From assembly GCF_002754195.1 (NCBI RefSeq), contig NZ_PEEU01000001.1, positions 1,984,001-2,048,000 of the forward strand: 64,000 bases of DNA, given 5' to 3'. This DNA is from Flavobacterium sp. 9. Lineage in GTDB: Bacteria > Bacteroidota > Bacteroidia > Flavobacteriales > Flavobacteriaceae. Positions 8,515 to 16,571 of the stretch are shown here, in pieces. The notes below the pieces were generated by a model. It was not told the DNA's origin. It searched no databases and saw nothing but the letters and a program-made list of their open reading frames with translations. Numbering within the stretch: the stretch's first letter is position 1; each line of letters starts with the position of its first letter. The position numbers were made by a program, and so were the translations under genes.

Positions 8515-9283
8515 TCACAAACTTTCCTTTCTCGGCATCAAAAATAATATGTTCGTCTTTGAATAAAGTAGCAAAACTTCCTTTTGAAATTAAATGACAA
8601 GGTTCATCCTGAACGATTAAATCCGGTGTCATAATAATCATTTCGTCACTTAATTGTATCGCCAAATCAATATCGTGTGTCGAGAATAAAATACACTTTT
8701 GGGTTTCTTGTGTTAGCTTTTTCAACAATTTAAAAAGCGATACTTTATGCAGTAAATCAAGATGTGTTGTAGGTTCATCCAAAATAATTAACGGTGTATC
8801 TTGTGCCAAAGCTCTTGCAATTAAAACCTTTTGCAATTGTCCGTCACTAATTTCGAAATGTCTTTTTTGAGCTAAATGTTCGATTTGAGTTAGTTCTAAA
8901 GCCTCTTGAACTTTCTCGATATCGGTTTGGGTCAAAGTCCCTATCCAATTTGTGTAAGGCTGACGTCCAAGCGCCACTAATTCAAAAACAGACAAATTAC
9001 TTGGTGGCAATTTTTCGGTTAAAACCAAACTTAAATTTTGTGCTAAATCTAAAGGTTTATAATCACTTATATTTTTATCATTCAGAAAAACATTTCCCGC
9101 TAACGGATGCTGAATTCCTGTAATAGTTCTCAGCAAAGTCGATTTCCCAATTCCGTTTGCTCCAATTAAAGAAATGAGTTTTCCAGAACTTAAATTCAAA
9201 TTTAAATCCTGAGCAATAGTCACAGTTTCTTTCTTGGACTTATAGCCAATACTTAAATTTGAGGTTTTTAGAATTGTGTTCAT
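8507..9283 (-). CDS. btuD: cobalamin/iron-siderophore ABC importer ATPase
   Basis: The 258-residue ATPase has a Walker A motif GANGIGKSTLLRTITG (about residue 40), a Q-loop region, a degenerate signature ISDGQLQKVLIARALAQD in place of the usual LSGGQ, Walker B PLIILDEPTTHLDL and switch His in STHDIDLA. This is the FecE/FepC/BtuD class that powers import of corrinoids or ferric siderophores. The B12 salvage genes next door favour corrinoid, but the family alone does not settle substrate. The gene follows the permease after a 116-base gap filled by dispersed repeats. Confidence 0.85.
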   Translation of the reverse strand: MNTILKTSNLSIGYKSKKETVTIAQDLNLNLSSGKLISLIGANGIGKSTLLRTITGIQHPLAGNVFLNDKNISDYKPLDLAQNLSLVLTEKLPPSNLSVFELVALGRQPYTNWIGTLTQTDIEKVQEALELTQIEHLAQKRHFEISDGQLQKVLIARALAQDTPLIILDEPTTHLDLLHKVSLFKLLKKLTQETQKCILFSTHDIDLAIQLSDEMIIMTPDLIVQDEPCHLISKGSFATLFKDEHIIFDAEKGKFVIT

Positions 9284-9399
9284 TTTTTTAAGGTACTAAG
9301 GTTCTGAGATACTACGTTGCTAAGTTTTTTTTGCCGCAGATTTAATGATTTAAAATCTGTGTTAATCTGTTTAATCCGTATAATCTGTGGCCTATATTT
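9284..9399. repeat. dispersed intergenic repeat between btuC and btuD genes
   Basis: The spacer holds a TAAGGTACTAAGGTTCTGAG-type segment, related to copies at 51850-51900 and, inverted, at 52109-52140. Degenerate copies of GCAGATTT / AATCTGTG / AATCTGTTTAATC follow. No coding potential is seen. It separates two genes that would otherwise be tightly packed. Confidence 0.6.
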
Positions 9400-10428
9400 T
9401 TACTGAAAGTTTCTTTTTCGCATTAGCAAATAAACTACAACCGGCGCACCAATTATAGAAGTTATTGCATTGATTGGCAATGTGGTTTCTAAGCCCGGTA
9501 ATTGTGATGCTATATCACAAAACAACATAATTATACCTCCATAAAAAAAAGTGCTCCAATATAATATTGCGTGATTACTGGTTTGAAAAGTCAGCTTTGC
9601 AATATGCGGAACTGCTAAACCTATAAAAGCTATTGGTCCGGCAAAAGCAGTAATGCTTCCGGCCAGAATACTTGTTGCAAAAATAATCGTAAGTCGGGCT
9701 TTCTTATAATTCAGACCCATACTTTTCGCATAATTTTCGCCTAAAAGCAATGCATTTAATGGTTTTATACTACTTGCACTCAAAAGCAAACCAAAACCCA
9801 CACAAATTGCCAAAATAGAAATAGAAGTCCATGACAGATTTCCTAAACTTCCTAACGACCAAAAAGTGAATTTCTGCAATTGTTCAGCGGAACTAAAATA
9901 GGTTAAAACCCCAACAATGGCACTTGTAAAACTACCAAACATAAGTCCAACAATTAATATTGCCATTGTATTTCGTAAACGCTGTGCCACTAATAAAACC
10001 AGCAATAAAACTGAAACACTTCCTAATGTTGAAGCCAATACGATTACATATGGAGATAACAAAATTGAATTTAAGAATGCTGGCAATAAACCGGCACCCA
10101 AAATTACAATTGCAACTGCCAAAATTGCTCCTGAACTAAGTCCCAAAACATCAGGACCTGCAAGAGGATTTCGAAATAATGTCTGCATCAGCAAACCACT
10201 GATAGACAATCCAACGCCAACCAAAACAGCCGTAATAGCTTTTGGTAAACGATAATTGATAATTATATATTCCCAAGTCGATTTACTTGCTTCGCCGCCT
10301 GTTAAACTGGTATAAACTTCCTTGAACGGAATTGTAACCGAACCCAGACTAATGTCCAGAAAAAACATAAACAGAAGTGCTAAACCAAGTATGGAAAACA
10401 GGATTATATTTCGCTTTTTATTGACCAA
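9400..10428 (-). CDS. btuC: cobalamin/iron ABC importer permease, FecCD/BtuC family
   Basis: The 342-residue protein has the roughly ten transmembrane helices of the FecCD/BtuC family. Visible family motifs are YRLPKAITAVLVGVGLSISG, LMQTLFRNPLAGPDVLGLSS and GPIAFIGLAVPHIAKL. The Gly-rich loops contact the ATPase. It starts six bases after the substrate-binding protein gene and is surely cotranscribed with it. The assignment to corrinoid rather than siderophore rests on the flanking cob genes. Confidence 0.88.
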   Translation of the reverse strand: MVNKKRNIILFSILGLALLFMFFLDISLGSVTIPFKEVYTSLTGGEASKSTWEYIIINYRLPKAITAVLVGVGLSISGLLMQTLFRNPLAGPDVLGLSSGAILAVAIVILGAGLLPAFLNSILLSPYVIVLASTLGSVSVLLLVLLVAQRLRNTMAILIVGLMFGSFTSAIVGVLTYFSSAEQLQKFTFWSLGSLGNLSWTSISILAICVGFGLLLSASSIKPLNALLLGENYAKSMGLNYKKARLTIIFATSILAGSITAFAGPIAFIGLAVPHIAKLTFQTSNHAILYWSTFFYGGIIMLFCDIASQLPGLETTLPINAITSIIGAPVVVYLLMRKRNFQ

Positions 10429-10434
10429 TTGCTT

Positions 10435-11577
10435 TTAGTTTAATTTAGATGCAAATGTAAACTCATAACTTGGCAATAAATCAGGATGAAATATTTTGAT
10501 GTAATCTTTTAATACTAAATCCGGGCGACTTGGTGCTAACTCATAGTAAACAGTTCCGCCGGTTGCCCCAACTTTTCCTTCAAAAGTATAAACGTTTTTG
10601 TTTTTAAAAGCATCAAACTGACTGTAATGCGGATTCGTTTTTCCAAATTCTTCTAAGCTTTTAAATGACCCTGAAGCAATCCAGAAATTAGCGTTTTTTG
10701 CTTTTACCAATATTTTTTCAAAAGACAAACCTTCACTTCCGGTTCCTTTTAAATCTGCCCATAAATAATTAGCATGAGCATCTTTCATAAACTGAGCTAC
10801 CCAACTGTTTCCTTTGGCTACATACCAGATATCCTGATACATAGAACCGTATAAAACAGTTGAAGTCGCAGGTTTATCAGCAACTAATTTCTTTGCCTGA
10901 TCGTAACTCAAAACAATTTTATCAAACAATTCTTTAGCTTGATCTTCTTTACCAAACAAAGCTCCATAAAGCTTAATCCATTCTGCTTTTCCTAGCGGAG
11001 ATTGCTCCATCCAATCGGCTTGAACGAAAACATTTAGTCCACTTTTTTTCAAATTCTCCAATGTTGGATTGTTATTGTCTACACCAAAAGTTACAATCAA
11101 ATCCGGAGACAATTCTATTAATTGCTCAATGTTTAATTTCTCATTTTCGCCTACATTTTTAACAGAACCTTTGTCAATTAATGCTCTTGTTTTTTCTGAA
11201 GAAATATAATCGGTATGTGGAAATGCAACCAGTTTATTTTCAACTTCCAACATTTCAAGAAATGGAATACTTGTAGTTGATGTTACTACAATTGATTCTA
11301 AAGGAACTTTGATTGTATTATATTTTTGTAAACTATCCGGAACTTTTGCATCTTTCTCTTTTAAGACATAAGTGAATTTTGCATTGGCATTTGGCCAAGG
11401 ATCAGAAACCGTTACAACCGAGTATCCATCATGCTTTACGATTGAAAGTCCGGAAGCATATTCTATACTATTTTTTGCAATTTCAGGTTTTGCAATCTCC
11501 GTTGTTTCATTTTTTTTACATGCTACAAGAAGAAAAAAGGGTAAAATAAAAATAAATTTAGGTAGTAAATGTCTCAT
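10435..11577 (-). CDS. btuF: periplasmic substrate-binding lipoprotein of the cobalamin/iron importer
   Basis: The 380-residue protein begins with a lipoprotein signal (FIFILPFFLLVACKK), so it is tethered rather than free. The body is a class III binding protein with LNIEQLIELSPDLIVTFG and SFEKILVKAKNANFWIASG joined by the usual long helix, and the pattern matches FepB/BtuF-type proteins. It leads a leftward operon with the permease and ATPase. Its promoter box lies about 105 bases upstream on the minus strand. The 5' leader carries no B12-box-like sequence. Confidence 0.85.
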   Translation of the reverse strand: MRHLLPKFIFILPFFLLVACKKNETTEIAKPEIAKNSIEYASGLSIVKHDGYSVVTVSDPWPNANAKFTYVLKEKDAKVPDSLQKYNTIKVPLESIVVTSTTSIPFLEMLEVENKLVAFPHTDYISSEKTRALIDKGSVKNVGENEKLNIEQLIELSPDLIVTFGVDNNNPTLENLKKSGLNVFVQADWMEQSPLGKAEWIKLYGALFGKEDQAKELFDKIVLSYDQAKKLVADKPATSTVLYGSMYQDIWYVAKGNSWVAQFMKDAHANYLWADLKGTGSEGLSFEKILVKAKNANFWIASGSFKSLEEFGKTNPHYSQFDAFKNKNVYTFEGKVGATGGTVYYELAPSRPDLVLKDYIKIFHPDLLPSYEFTFASKLN

Positions 11578-11681
11578 ATATAGGTTCTATTGTTTTTTAG
11601 TGGAATTTGGTCTCGTTTTTTCACTATTATGGCATGTAATTTGAATCTTTACATTTTCATAATTTAAGTTTTCGATAGTGA

Positions 11682-11689
11682 CAAAGGTA
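11682..11689 (-). promoter_or_regulatory. Bacteroidota -7 box for the btuF operon
   Basis: The minus strand reads TACCTTTG, a match to TAnnTTTG, about 105 bases before the btuF ATG. The leader in between shows no cobalamin riboswitch core. Confidence 0.55.
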
Positions 11690-11755
11690 AGGTAATTTCT
11701 ATTTTTTTTGTTTACCTTTATTCTTACAAAACCCAAAAAATACCATCTTAATTAT

Positions 11756-12118
11756 ATGAATACCACAAAAACAAAAGTTTGCTCGAGTTGTGATTCTTCT
11801 TTTAGTTGTGGAGATACATCAACCGAAAACAAGTGTTGGTGTAATGACTTTCCTCCAATTTTCAATCTTTCAGAAGGAGGAGATTGCCTTTGTCCAAAAT
11901 GCTTTAAAGAAGCTTGCGAAGACAAAATTGATGCGTATGTAGAAACAATGACTCCCCAAAAAGCACTTAAAAATAAAGCGATATCTTTACCCACACAAGA
12001 AAAACTAATCGAAGGAATTGACTATTATATTGAAAATGGCAATTACGTTTTTAAACCCTGGTTTCACTTAAAAAGAGGAACTTGTTGCGGAAACGATTGT
12101 CGTCATTGCCCGTATTAA
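11756..12118 (+). CDS. cysteine-rich CWC / DUF5522 protein
   Basis: The 120-residue protein joins two small Cys modules. The N-terminal one (about 5-60) has CSSCDSSFSCG, CWC, CLCPKCFKEAC and matches the cysteine-rich CWC family. The C-terminal one ends in PWFHLKRGTCCGNDCRHCPY, the DUF5522 signature. The Cys spacing suggests metal binding, but no function is known to me. I chose the ATG at 11756 because the reading frame upstream lacks a likely leader. It is divergent from btuF and heads the rightward B12-salvage genes, a context that hints at a link to corrinoid metabolism. Confidence 0.8.
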   Translation: MNTTKTKVCSSCDSSFSCGDTSTENKCWCNDFPPIFNLSEGGDCLCPKCFKEACEDKIDAYVETMTPQKALKNKAISLPTQEKLIEGIDYYIENGNYVFKPWFHLKRGTCCGNDCRHCPY

Positions 12119-12131
12119 ATTGTTGATTATA

Positions 12132-12144
12132 AATTATTAATTGT
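12132..12144. repeat. left arm of AT-rich inverted repeat flanking the four-helix-bundle gene
   Basis: AATTATTAATTGT here is the exact reverse complement of 12543-12555, so the two 13-base arms bracket the small gene between them. Confidence 0.45.
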
Positions 12145-12149
12145 TAATT

Positions 12150-12536
12150 ATGAAGAATAACGTTATTAAAGATAAAAGTTTTGATTTTGCTATTCGAATA
12201 GTTAAGTTATATCAATATCTCTCTCTTGAGAAAAAAGAATTTATACTTTCAAAGCAGCTCTTAAGATCGGGAACAAGTATTGGGGCAATGGTGCGAGAAG
12301 CAGAACATGCCGAAAGTAAAAATGACTTTATTCATAAATTTGCAATTGCTCAGAAGGAAGCTAACGAATCTGTTTATTGGCTTGAATTATTAAACGCAAC
12401 TGATTACTTAAGCAAAAAAGAGTTTGAGAATATTAATAATGATGCAATTTCAATATTAAAATTAATAACCAGCATTATTAAAACTACTAAAAGTCAACTC
12501 ATTTCTAAACAGCCTCTACTTAAAATTCACAACTAA
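12150..12536 (+). CDS. four helix bundle protein, S23/IVS-encoded family
   Basis: The 128-residue all-helical protein has the family pattern DFAIRIVKLYQYL, SKQLLRSGTSIGAMVREAEH and KFAIAQKEANESVYWLELL. Homologues were first found encoded in 23S rRNA intervening sequences of Leptospira and others and are widespread as stand-alone genes in Bacteroidota. The molecular role is unclear. The ATG at 12150 fits the family N-terminus better than the upstream TTG. The gene interrupts the B12-salvage run and is bracketed by short inverted repeats, which suggests insertion. Confidence 0.85.
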   Translation: MKNNVIKDKSFDFAIRIVKLYQYLSLEKKEFILSKQLLRSGTSIGAMVREAEHAESKNDFIHKFAIAQKEANESVYWLELLNATDYLSKKEFENINNDAISILKLITSIIKTTKSQLISKQPLLKIHN

Positions 12537-12542
12537 CAATTT

Positions 12543-12555
12543 ACAATTAATAATT
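12543..12555. repeat. right arm of AT-rich inverted repeat flanking the four-helix-bundle gene
   Basis: ACAATTAATAATT is the exact reverse complement of 12132-12144. It lies just before the cobU start codon. Confidence 0.45.
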
Positions 12556-12559
12556 AAAA

Positions 12560-13069
12560 ATGATTTACTTAATTACCGGAGGCGAGCGATCAGGAAAAAG
12601 CAGTTATGCTCAAAACTTAGCACTGCAACTTTCAAACGCTCCAATATATGTGGCAACCGCCAGAAAATGGGATGCAGATTTTCAGAACAGAATCGACAGA
12701 CATCAGCAAGAACGCGATGAACGCTGGACGAATATTGAGAAGGAAAAACATTTAAGCGAAATTGATTTTAGCGGAAAAGTTGCCCTGATTGATTGTGTAA
12801 CACTTTGGTTGACGAACTTTTTTATCGATCATAAAAATGATGTTCCTTTAAGTTTGGAAGAAGCAAAAAAAGAGTTTCTATCAATTGCTGCTCAGGAAAA
12901 TGCAACCTTGATTATTGTGACAAACGAAATTGGAATGGGTGTTCATGCCGAAACTCATATTGGCAGAAAATTTACAGAATTGCAAGGCTGGATGAATCAG
13001 TTTCTTGCGTCAAATGCGAATGAAGTTGTGTTGATGGTTTCTGGAATTCCGGTAAAAATTAAAGGTTAA
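12560..13069 (+). CDS. cobU: adenosylcobinamide kinase / adenosylcobinamide-phosphate guanylyltransferase
   Basis: The 169-residue protein has the CobU P-loop GGERSGKSSYAQNLA at residues 7-21, the motif RIDRHQQERDERWTNIE containing the guanylylated His, and DCVTLWLTNF plus VTNEIGMGVHAE. CobU phosphorylates adenosylcobinamide and transfers GMP to give adenosylcobinamide-GDP, the activated corrinoid for nucleotide-loop assembly. It is about the usual length. It lies directly upstream of the bluB-cobT fusion, cobS and cobC. Confidence 0.95.
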   Translation: MIYLITGGERSGKSSYAQNLALQLSNAPIYVATARKWDADFQNRIDRHQQERDERWTNIEKEKHLSEIDFSGKVALIDCVTLWLTNFFIDHKNDVPLSLEEAKKEFLSIAAQENATLIIVTNEIGMGVHAETHIGRKFTELQGWMNQFLASNANEVVLMVSGIPVKIKG

Positions 13070-13094
13070 CAATTGCAAAAATCAATATCAATTG

Positions 13095-13212
13095 CAATTT
13101 CAAAAATCAATGTCAATTAAAAAAATACAATCTTTTAAATTTCAAATTCCAACATCGTGAAGTATCTTTACACATAATGAAAAATTGAGATTGAAATTGA
13201 TTTTTGAAATTG
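13095..13212. repeat. inverted repeat upstream of bluB-cobT
   Basis: Arms at 13095-13118 and 13189-13212 are about 22 of 24 bases complementary around the core AATTTCAAAAATCAAT. A related direct copy starts near 13075. The right arm ends six bases before the ATG at 13219, so the pairing could affect translation initiation or act as an intergenic mRNA hairpin. Similar words recur at 14900-14955 after the fusion gene. Confidence 0.6.
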
Positions 13213-13218
13213 AAAATT

Positions 13219-14898
13219 ATGAGTTATTTAGATGATATCTTAAAATCCCGACGCGATACCCGACATTTTACGACGGATGAAGTTCCTGACGAGGTAATCG
13301 AAAAGGCTTTACAGGCTGGACATTGGGCGCCTTCGGTTGGATTAACGGATGCTACAAGATATTATATTATAAAATCTGCCGAAGTCAAAAATGCTGTAAA
13401 AAATCTATTTTTAGACTACAATAAAAAAGCAGAAGAACTTACCGATAATCCGGAACAAAAAGAACATTATAAATCGTTGAAACTTGAGGCAATCGAAGAA
13501 GCTCCAATTGGACTAATCATTGCTTATGATCGATCTGTTTTAAATCAGTTTACAATTGGAACCGTTGGAAGTAACGAAGCGGTGAAATTTAGCTCTGTTT
13601 GTGCAGCACAAAATATTTGGCTTTCGCTTACAGAACAAGGTTACGGAATGGGTTGGGTTTCGATTTTGAATTATTATCAGTTTAAGAAGATTCTGGATTT
13701 ACCTGATAATATTGAGCCTTTGGGTTATTTCTGTATCGGAAAACCTGCAACGAATTACGATAATCAACCGATGTTGCAACAATTGCATTGGAAACAAAAA
13801 TCTGAAACTCCGGATTGTAAAGAAATTAAACAAATAATTCAGAATCCTGTTTTAGATTTTGAATCAAAAACTCAAATTCAAGTTGAAAACAAAAGTAATT
13901 TCAGCACTCTTTTACAAGACAAAATAGATTCTAAAACGAAACCTATTGGTGCTTTGGGAACTCTGGAAACATTAGCTTTTCAGATGGCAACAGTTTTTGA
14001 AACTTTAATTCCAAAAATAACAAACCCAAATATTGTCGTTTTTGCTGCTGATCACGGTATTGCAAATCATGGCGTCAGTGCATATCCGCAAGATGTGACG
14101 CGACAAATGGTTGGTAATTTTCTGGAAGGTGGCGCTGCAATAAATGTGTTTTGTAATCAAAATAATATTCAATTATCAATTGTAGACGCTGGCGTTAATT
14201 ATGATTTCCCTACAAATGCTAATCTTATTCACGCTAAAATTGCAAAAGGAACTCAATCCTTTTTGCATATTCCGGCAATGAGCGAAACTGAATTGCAATT
14301 GTGTTTCGAAAAAGGGAAATCAATCGTTACGAATATTGCAAAAACAGGTTCGAACTGCATTGGTTTTGGCGAAATGGGAATTGGAAATACTTCTACAGCG
14401 TCTGTTTTAATGAGCCTGTTAACTGGTTTTTCTATCGAAGAATGCGTCGGAAAAGGAACTGGTGTTGAAGATAAGAAATTACTTCAGAAACAAGATTTAC
14501 TAAAAAAAGCAATTGAAAATTATTCCGGTCAAGCCGAATTAAAACAGCAATTGGCTTATTTTGGTGGTTTTGAAATTATTCAAATGGCAAGCGGAATGTT
14601 AACGGCTTTTGAAAACAAAATGCTTATTTTGGTAGACGGTTTTATTTGTAGTGTTGCTTTTTTAATCGCTTCAAAAATAAATCCTGATATTCATAAAAAT
14701 GCTGTTTTCTGTCATTGTTCTGCTGAAAAAGCGCATCAAAAACTATTAAATTATTTAAATGCAAAACCTATTTTAAACCTCGATTTGCGTCTTGGCGAAG
14801 GAACGGGTTGTGCTGTTGCTTTCCCAATTTTAAAATCGGCTGAAGCTTTTTTGAATGAAATGGCAAGTTTTGAAAGCGCTGGAGTTAGCAGGAAATAG
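13219..14898 (+). CDS. cobT: fused 5,6-dimethylbenzimidazole synthase (BluB) and nicotinate-nucleotide:DMB phosphoribosyltransferase (CobT)
   Basis: The 559-residue protein contains two enzymes. Residues about 1-210 form a nitroreductase-fold BluB (SRRDTRHFTTDEVPDEVIEK, AGHWAPSVGLTDATRYYIIK, EQGYGMGWVSIL), which makes the lower ligand dimethylbenzimidazole from reduced FMN and oxygen. Residues about 225-559 form CobT (KPIGALGTLETLAFQMA, FAADHGIANHGVSAYPQDVT, FGEMGIGNTSTASVL, LDLRLGEGTGCAVAFPIL), with the catalytic Glu expected in the last motif. CobT attaches ribose phosphate to the base to yield alpha-ribazole phosphate. The fusion places maker and user of the base in one chain. The ATG at 13219 fits BluB better than an upstream TTG. 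Confidence 0.93.
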   Translation: MSYLDDILKSRRDTRHFTTDEVPDEVIEKALQAGHWAPSVGLTDATRYYIIKSAEVKNAVKNLFLDYNKKAEELTDNPEQKEHYKSLKLEAIEEAPIGLIIAYDRSVLNQFTIGTVGSNEAVKFSSVCAAQNIWLSLTEQGYGMGWVSILNYYQFKKILDLPDNIEPLGYFCIGKPATNYDNQPMLQQLHWKQKSETPDCKEIKQIIQNPVLDFESKTQIQVENKSNFSTLLQDKIDSKTKPIGALGTLETLAFQMATVFETLIPKITNPNIVVFAADHGIANHGVSAYPQDVTRQMVGNFLEGGAAINVFCNQNNIQLSIVDAGVNYDFPTNANLIHAKIAKGTQSFLHIPAMSETELQLCFEKGKSIVTNIAKTGSNCIGFGEMGIGNTSTASVLMSLLTGFSIEECVGKGTGVEDKKLLQKQDLLKKAIENYSGQAELKQQLAYFGGFEIIQMASGMLTAFENKMLILVDGFICSVAFLIASKINPDIHKNAVFCHCSAEKAHQKLLNYLNAKPILNLDLRLGEGTGCAVAFPILKSAEAFLNEMASFESAGVSRK

Positions 14899-14961
14899 AA
14901 AAATCCAATATCAATGGCAAATTTCAATATCAATTAAAAAAATAAAAAATCAATTTCTTAA

Positions 14962-15753
14962 ATGAAAAAAGAACTACATATCTTCTTTACCTGTTTAATG
15001 TTTTACACCAGAATTCCATGTCCAAAAAACATTGATCACAATCCTGATTATTTGAATAAAGCAACCCGATATTTCCCTTTCATTGGTTGGATTGTTGGAG
15101 GTATTTCTTTTTTAGCATTCTATCTTTTTTCACTTTTTTTATCTACCGAAACAGCTGTAATCTTAGCTATTATTGCTTCGATATTGACAACCGGAGCTTT
15201 TCATGAAGATGGATTTGCTGATGTTTGTGATGGTTTTGGCGGAGGCTGGACCAAAGAAAAAATTCTAATGATTATGAAAGACAGCGCCATTGGTGCTTAT
15301 GGAGCAATTGGTTTAGTTTTGCTCTTTTTATTGAAGTTCAAATTGCTTTCAGAATCTATTTTGCTATTCGATGGTAAAAACTCTTATCTTCTTATTCTCC
15401 TTTTATTTGTTTCTGCTCACGCTTTGAGTCGTTTGGCTGCAATTTCAATTATTTTCACGCATGAATATTCTCGTGATGATGCTTCGAGTAAAAGCAAACC
15501 AATTGCTAAAAAACATACTTGGAAAGAAATTTCAGGATCATTTTTCTTCGGATTACTTCCGTTGTTGGTTTTCTCTTATTTTCAATATAAATTTCTCTTG
15601 GCTTTAATTCCGGTTTTTATAATGCGTTATTTTTTAGCCCGATATTTCCAGAATTGGATTGATGGCTACACAGGAGATTGCCTTGGCGCAACGCAGCAGG
15701 TTTGTGAGGTTGTTTATTATTTAAGTATTCTATTGGTATGGAAATTTATCTAG
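14962..15753 (+). CDS. cobS: adenosylcobinamide-GDP ribazoletransferase (cobalamin synthase)
   Basis: The 263-residue integral membrane enzyme has the CobS motifs FYTRIPCPKN, ATRYFPFIGWIVGGISFLAF, TTGAFHEDGFADVCDGFGGG (metal-binding acidic residues) and GYTGDCLGATQQVCEV near the C-terminus, with about six membrane segments. It joins adenosylcobinamide-GDP to alpha-ribazole (phosphate), the last joining step of the pathway. Its last 16 bases overlap cobC, indicating translational coupling. Confidence 0.95.
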   Translation: MKKELHIFFTCLMFYTRIPCPKNIDHNPDYLNKATRYFPFIGWIVGGISFLAFYLFSLFLSTETAVILAIIASILTTGAFHEDGFADVCDGFGGGWTKEKILMIMKDSAIGAYGAIGLVLLFLLKFKLLSESILLFDGKNSYLLILLLFVSAHALSRLAAISIIFTHEYSRDDASSKSKPIAKKHTWKEISGSFFFGLLPLLVFSYFQYKFLLALIPVFIMRYFLARYFQNWIDGYTGDCLGATQQVCEVVYYLSILLVWKFI

Positions 15754-16274
15754 TTCGTCACACTGAAACTGTTTGTGAAAAAGGCATTTGTTACGGACAA
15801 TCTGATGTAGATCTGGCAGAACCTTTTGATTTAGTTTTTGAAAACATTCTTTCGCAATTACCTTCAGAAGCTATTATTTTCTCAAGTCCTTTAAAACGTT
15901 GTGTTATTCTGGCTGAATATATCGAGAAGAATATCAAAACTATTTCTTTTGAAAAAGAAGAGCGTTTAATGGAAATGAATTTTGGCGATTGGGAATTGAA
16001 AAACTGGGATAATATTCCACAAGAAGAACTTAATCCCTGGATGGAAGATTTTGTCAATATTAAGGTTTCGAATGGAGAATCTTTTGTTGAATTACATCAA
16101 AGAGTTGGAGATTTCTTATCTGATTTAATTTCAAAAAAAATAACAAATCCTATTATTCTTGTAGTGCATGCCGGCGTTATACGAAGTATTTTATGTCATC
16201 AAACTTCATTGCCTCTAAAAGATGCTTTCAACAACAAGGTAGACTTTGGTCAAGTAATAAAAATAGTACTTTAA
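15738..16274 (+). CDS. cobC: alpha-ribazole phosphatase, histidine phosphatase family
   Basis: The 178-residue phosphoglycerate-mutase-like protein has the catalytic LVRHTETVCEKGICYGQSDV motif (phospho-accepting His at residue 7), IIFSSPLKRCVILAEYI, the acidic MEMNFGDWE, and the second His in VVHAGVIRSIL. In this operon it most likely removes the phosphate from alpha-ribazole phosphate or adenosylcobalamin phosphate. It overlaps cobS by 16 bases and is followed by the promoter of the receptor unit, with no clear terminator between. Confidence 0.88.
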   Translation: MEIYLVRHTETVCEKGICYGQSDVDLAEPFDLVFENILSQLPSEAIIFSSPLKRCVILAEYIEKNIKTISFEKEERLMEMNFGDWELKNWDNIPQEELNPWMEDFVNIKVSNGESFVELHQRVGDFLSDLISKKITNPIILVVHAGVIRSILCHQTSLPLKDAFNNKVDFGQVIKIVL

Positions 16275-16340
16275 ACACCATTTTGTTTAGAATTTGTTTT
16301 AAAAAGTGAAACAAATTTGAAAATTCGATAATTTTAACTT

Positions 16341-16348
16341 TATCTTTG
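16341..16348 (+). promoter_or_regulatory. Bacteroidota -7 box of the btuB transcript
   Basis: TATCTTTG is an exact match to TAnnTTTG. It lies just before the riboswitch, so transcription should start near 16355. Confidence 0.75.
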
Positions 16349-16358
16349 CACGAAATTA

Positions 16359-16530
16359 AGGTTGTGTTCATTTTTAACACATTAAAAGGGAATCAAGTAA
16401 TAATTCTTGAGCTGTACCCGCAACTGTAAGCTTTGTTCTGAAAAGAATGCTTGTTGTAACTACAAAACCACTGCTCGCCCCGGCGAATGGGAAGGTAAAC
16501 AACAAGACGCAAGCCAGGAGACCTGCCTTT
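16359..16530 (+). promoter_or_regulatory. cobalamin riboswitch
   Basis: The leader carries the conserved class of B12 riboswitch words in order. These are AAAAGGGAATCAAG (16384-16397), GCTGTACCCGCAACTGTAAG (16411-16430), CCACTG then GGGAAGG, and the B12 box GCAAGCCAGGAGACCTGCC (16509-16527). It sits between a strong promoter box and the receptor start at 16572. When cobalamin binds, expression of the receptor and lipoprotein is expected to fall. No strong rho-independent terminator follows, so control is probably at translation initiation. Confidence 0.95.
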
Positions 16531-16571
16531 GTAACGAATATCGAGCTCTCGGGAAAAAGAGTTTAGAAATT

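Noticed and set aside
8507..11577. Siderophore (iron) importer
   Set aside because: Family alone allows it, but the adjacent cob genes and the B12 receptor make corrinoid more likely. It is kept as an alternative rather than the main call.
16407..16571. N-terminal extension of the receptor (reading MSCTRNCKLC...)
   Set aside because: These codons run through the B12 riboswitch. The real signal peptide starts at the ATG at 16572, and the extension has no meaning as protein.
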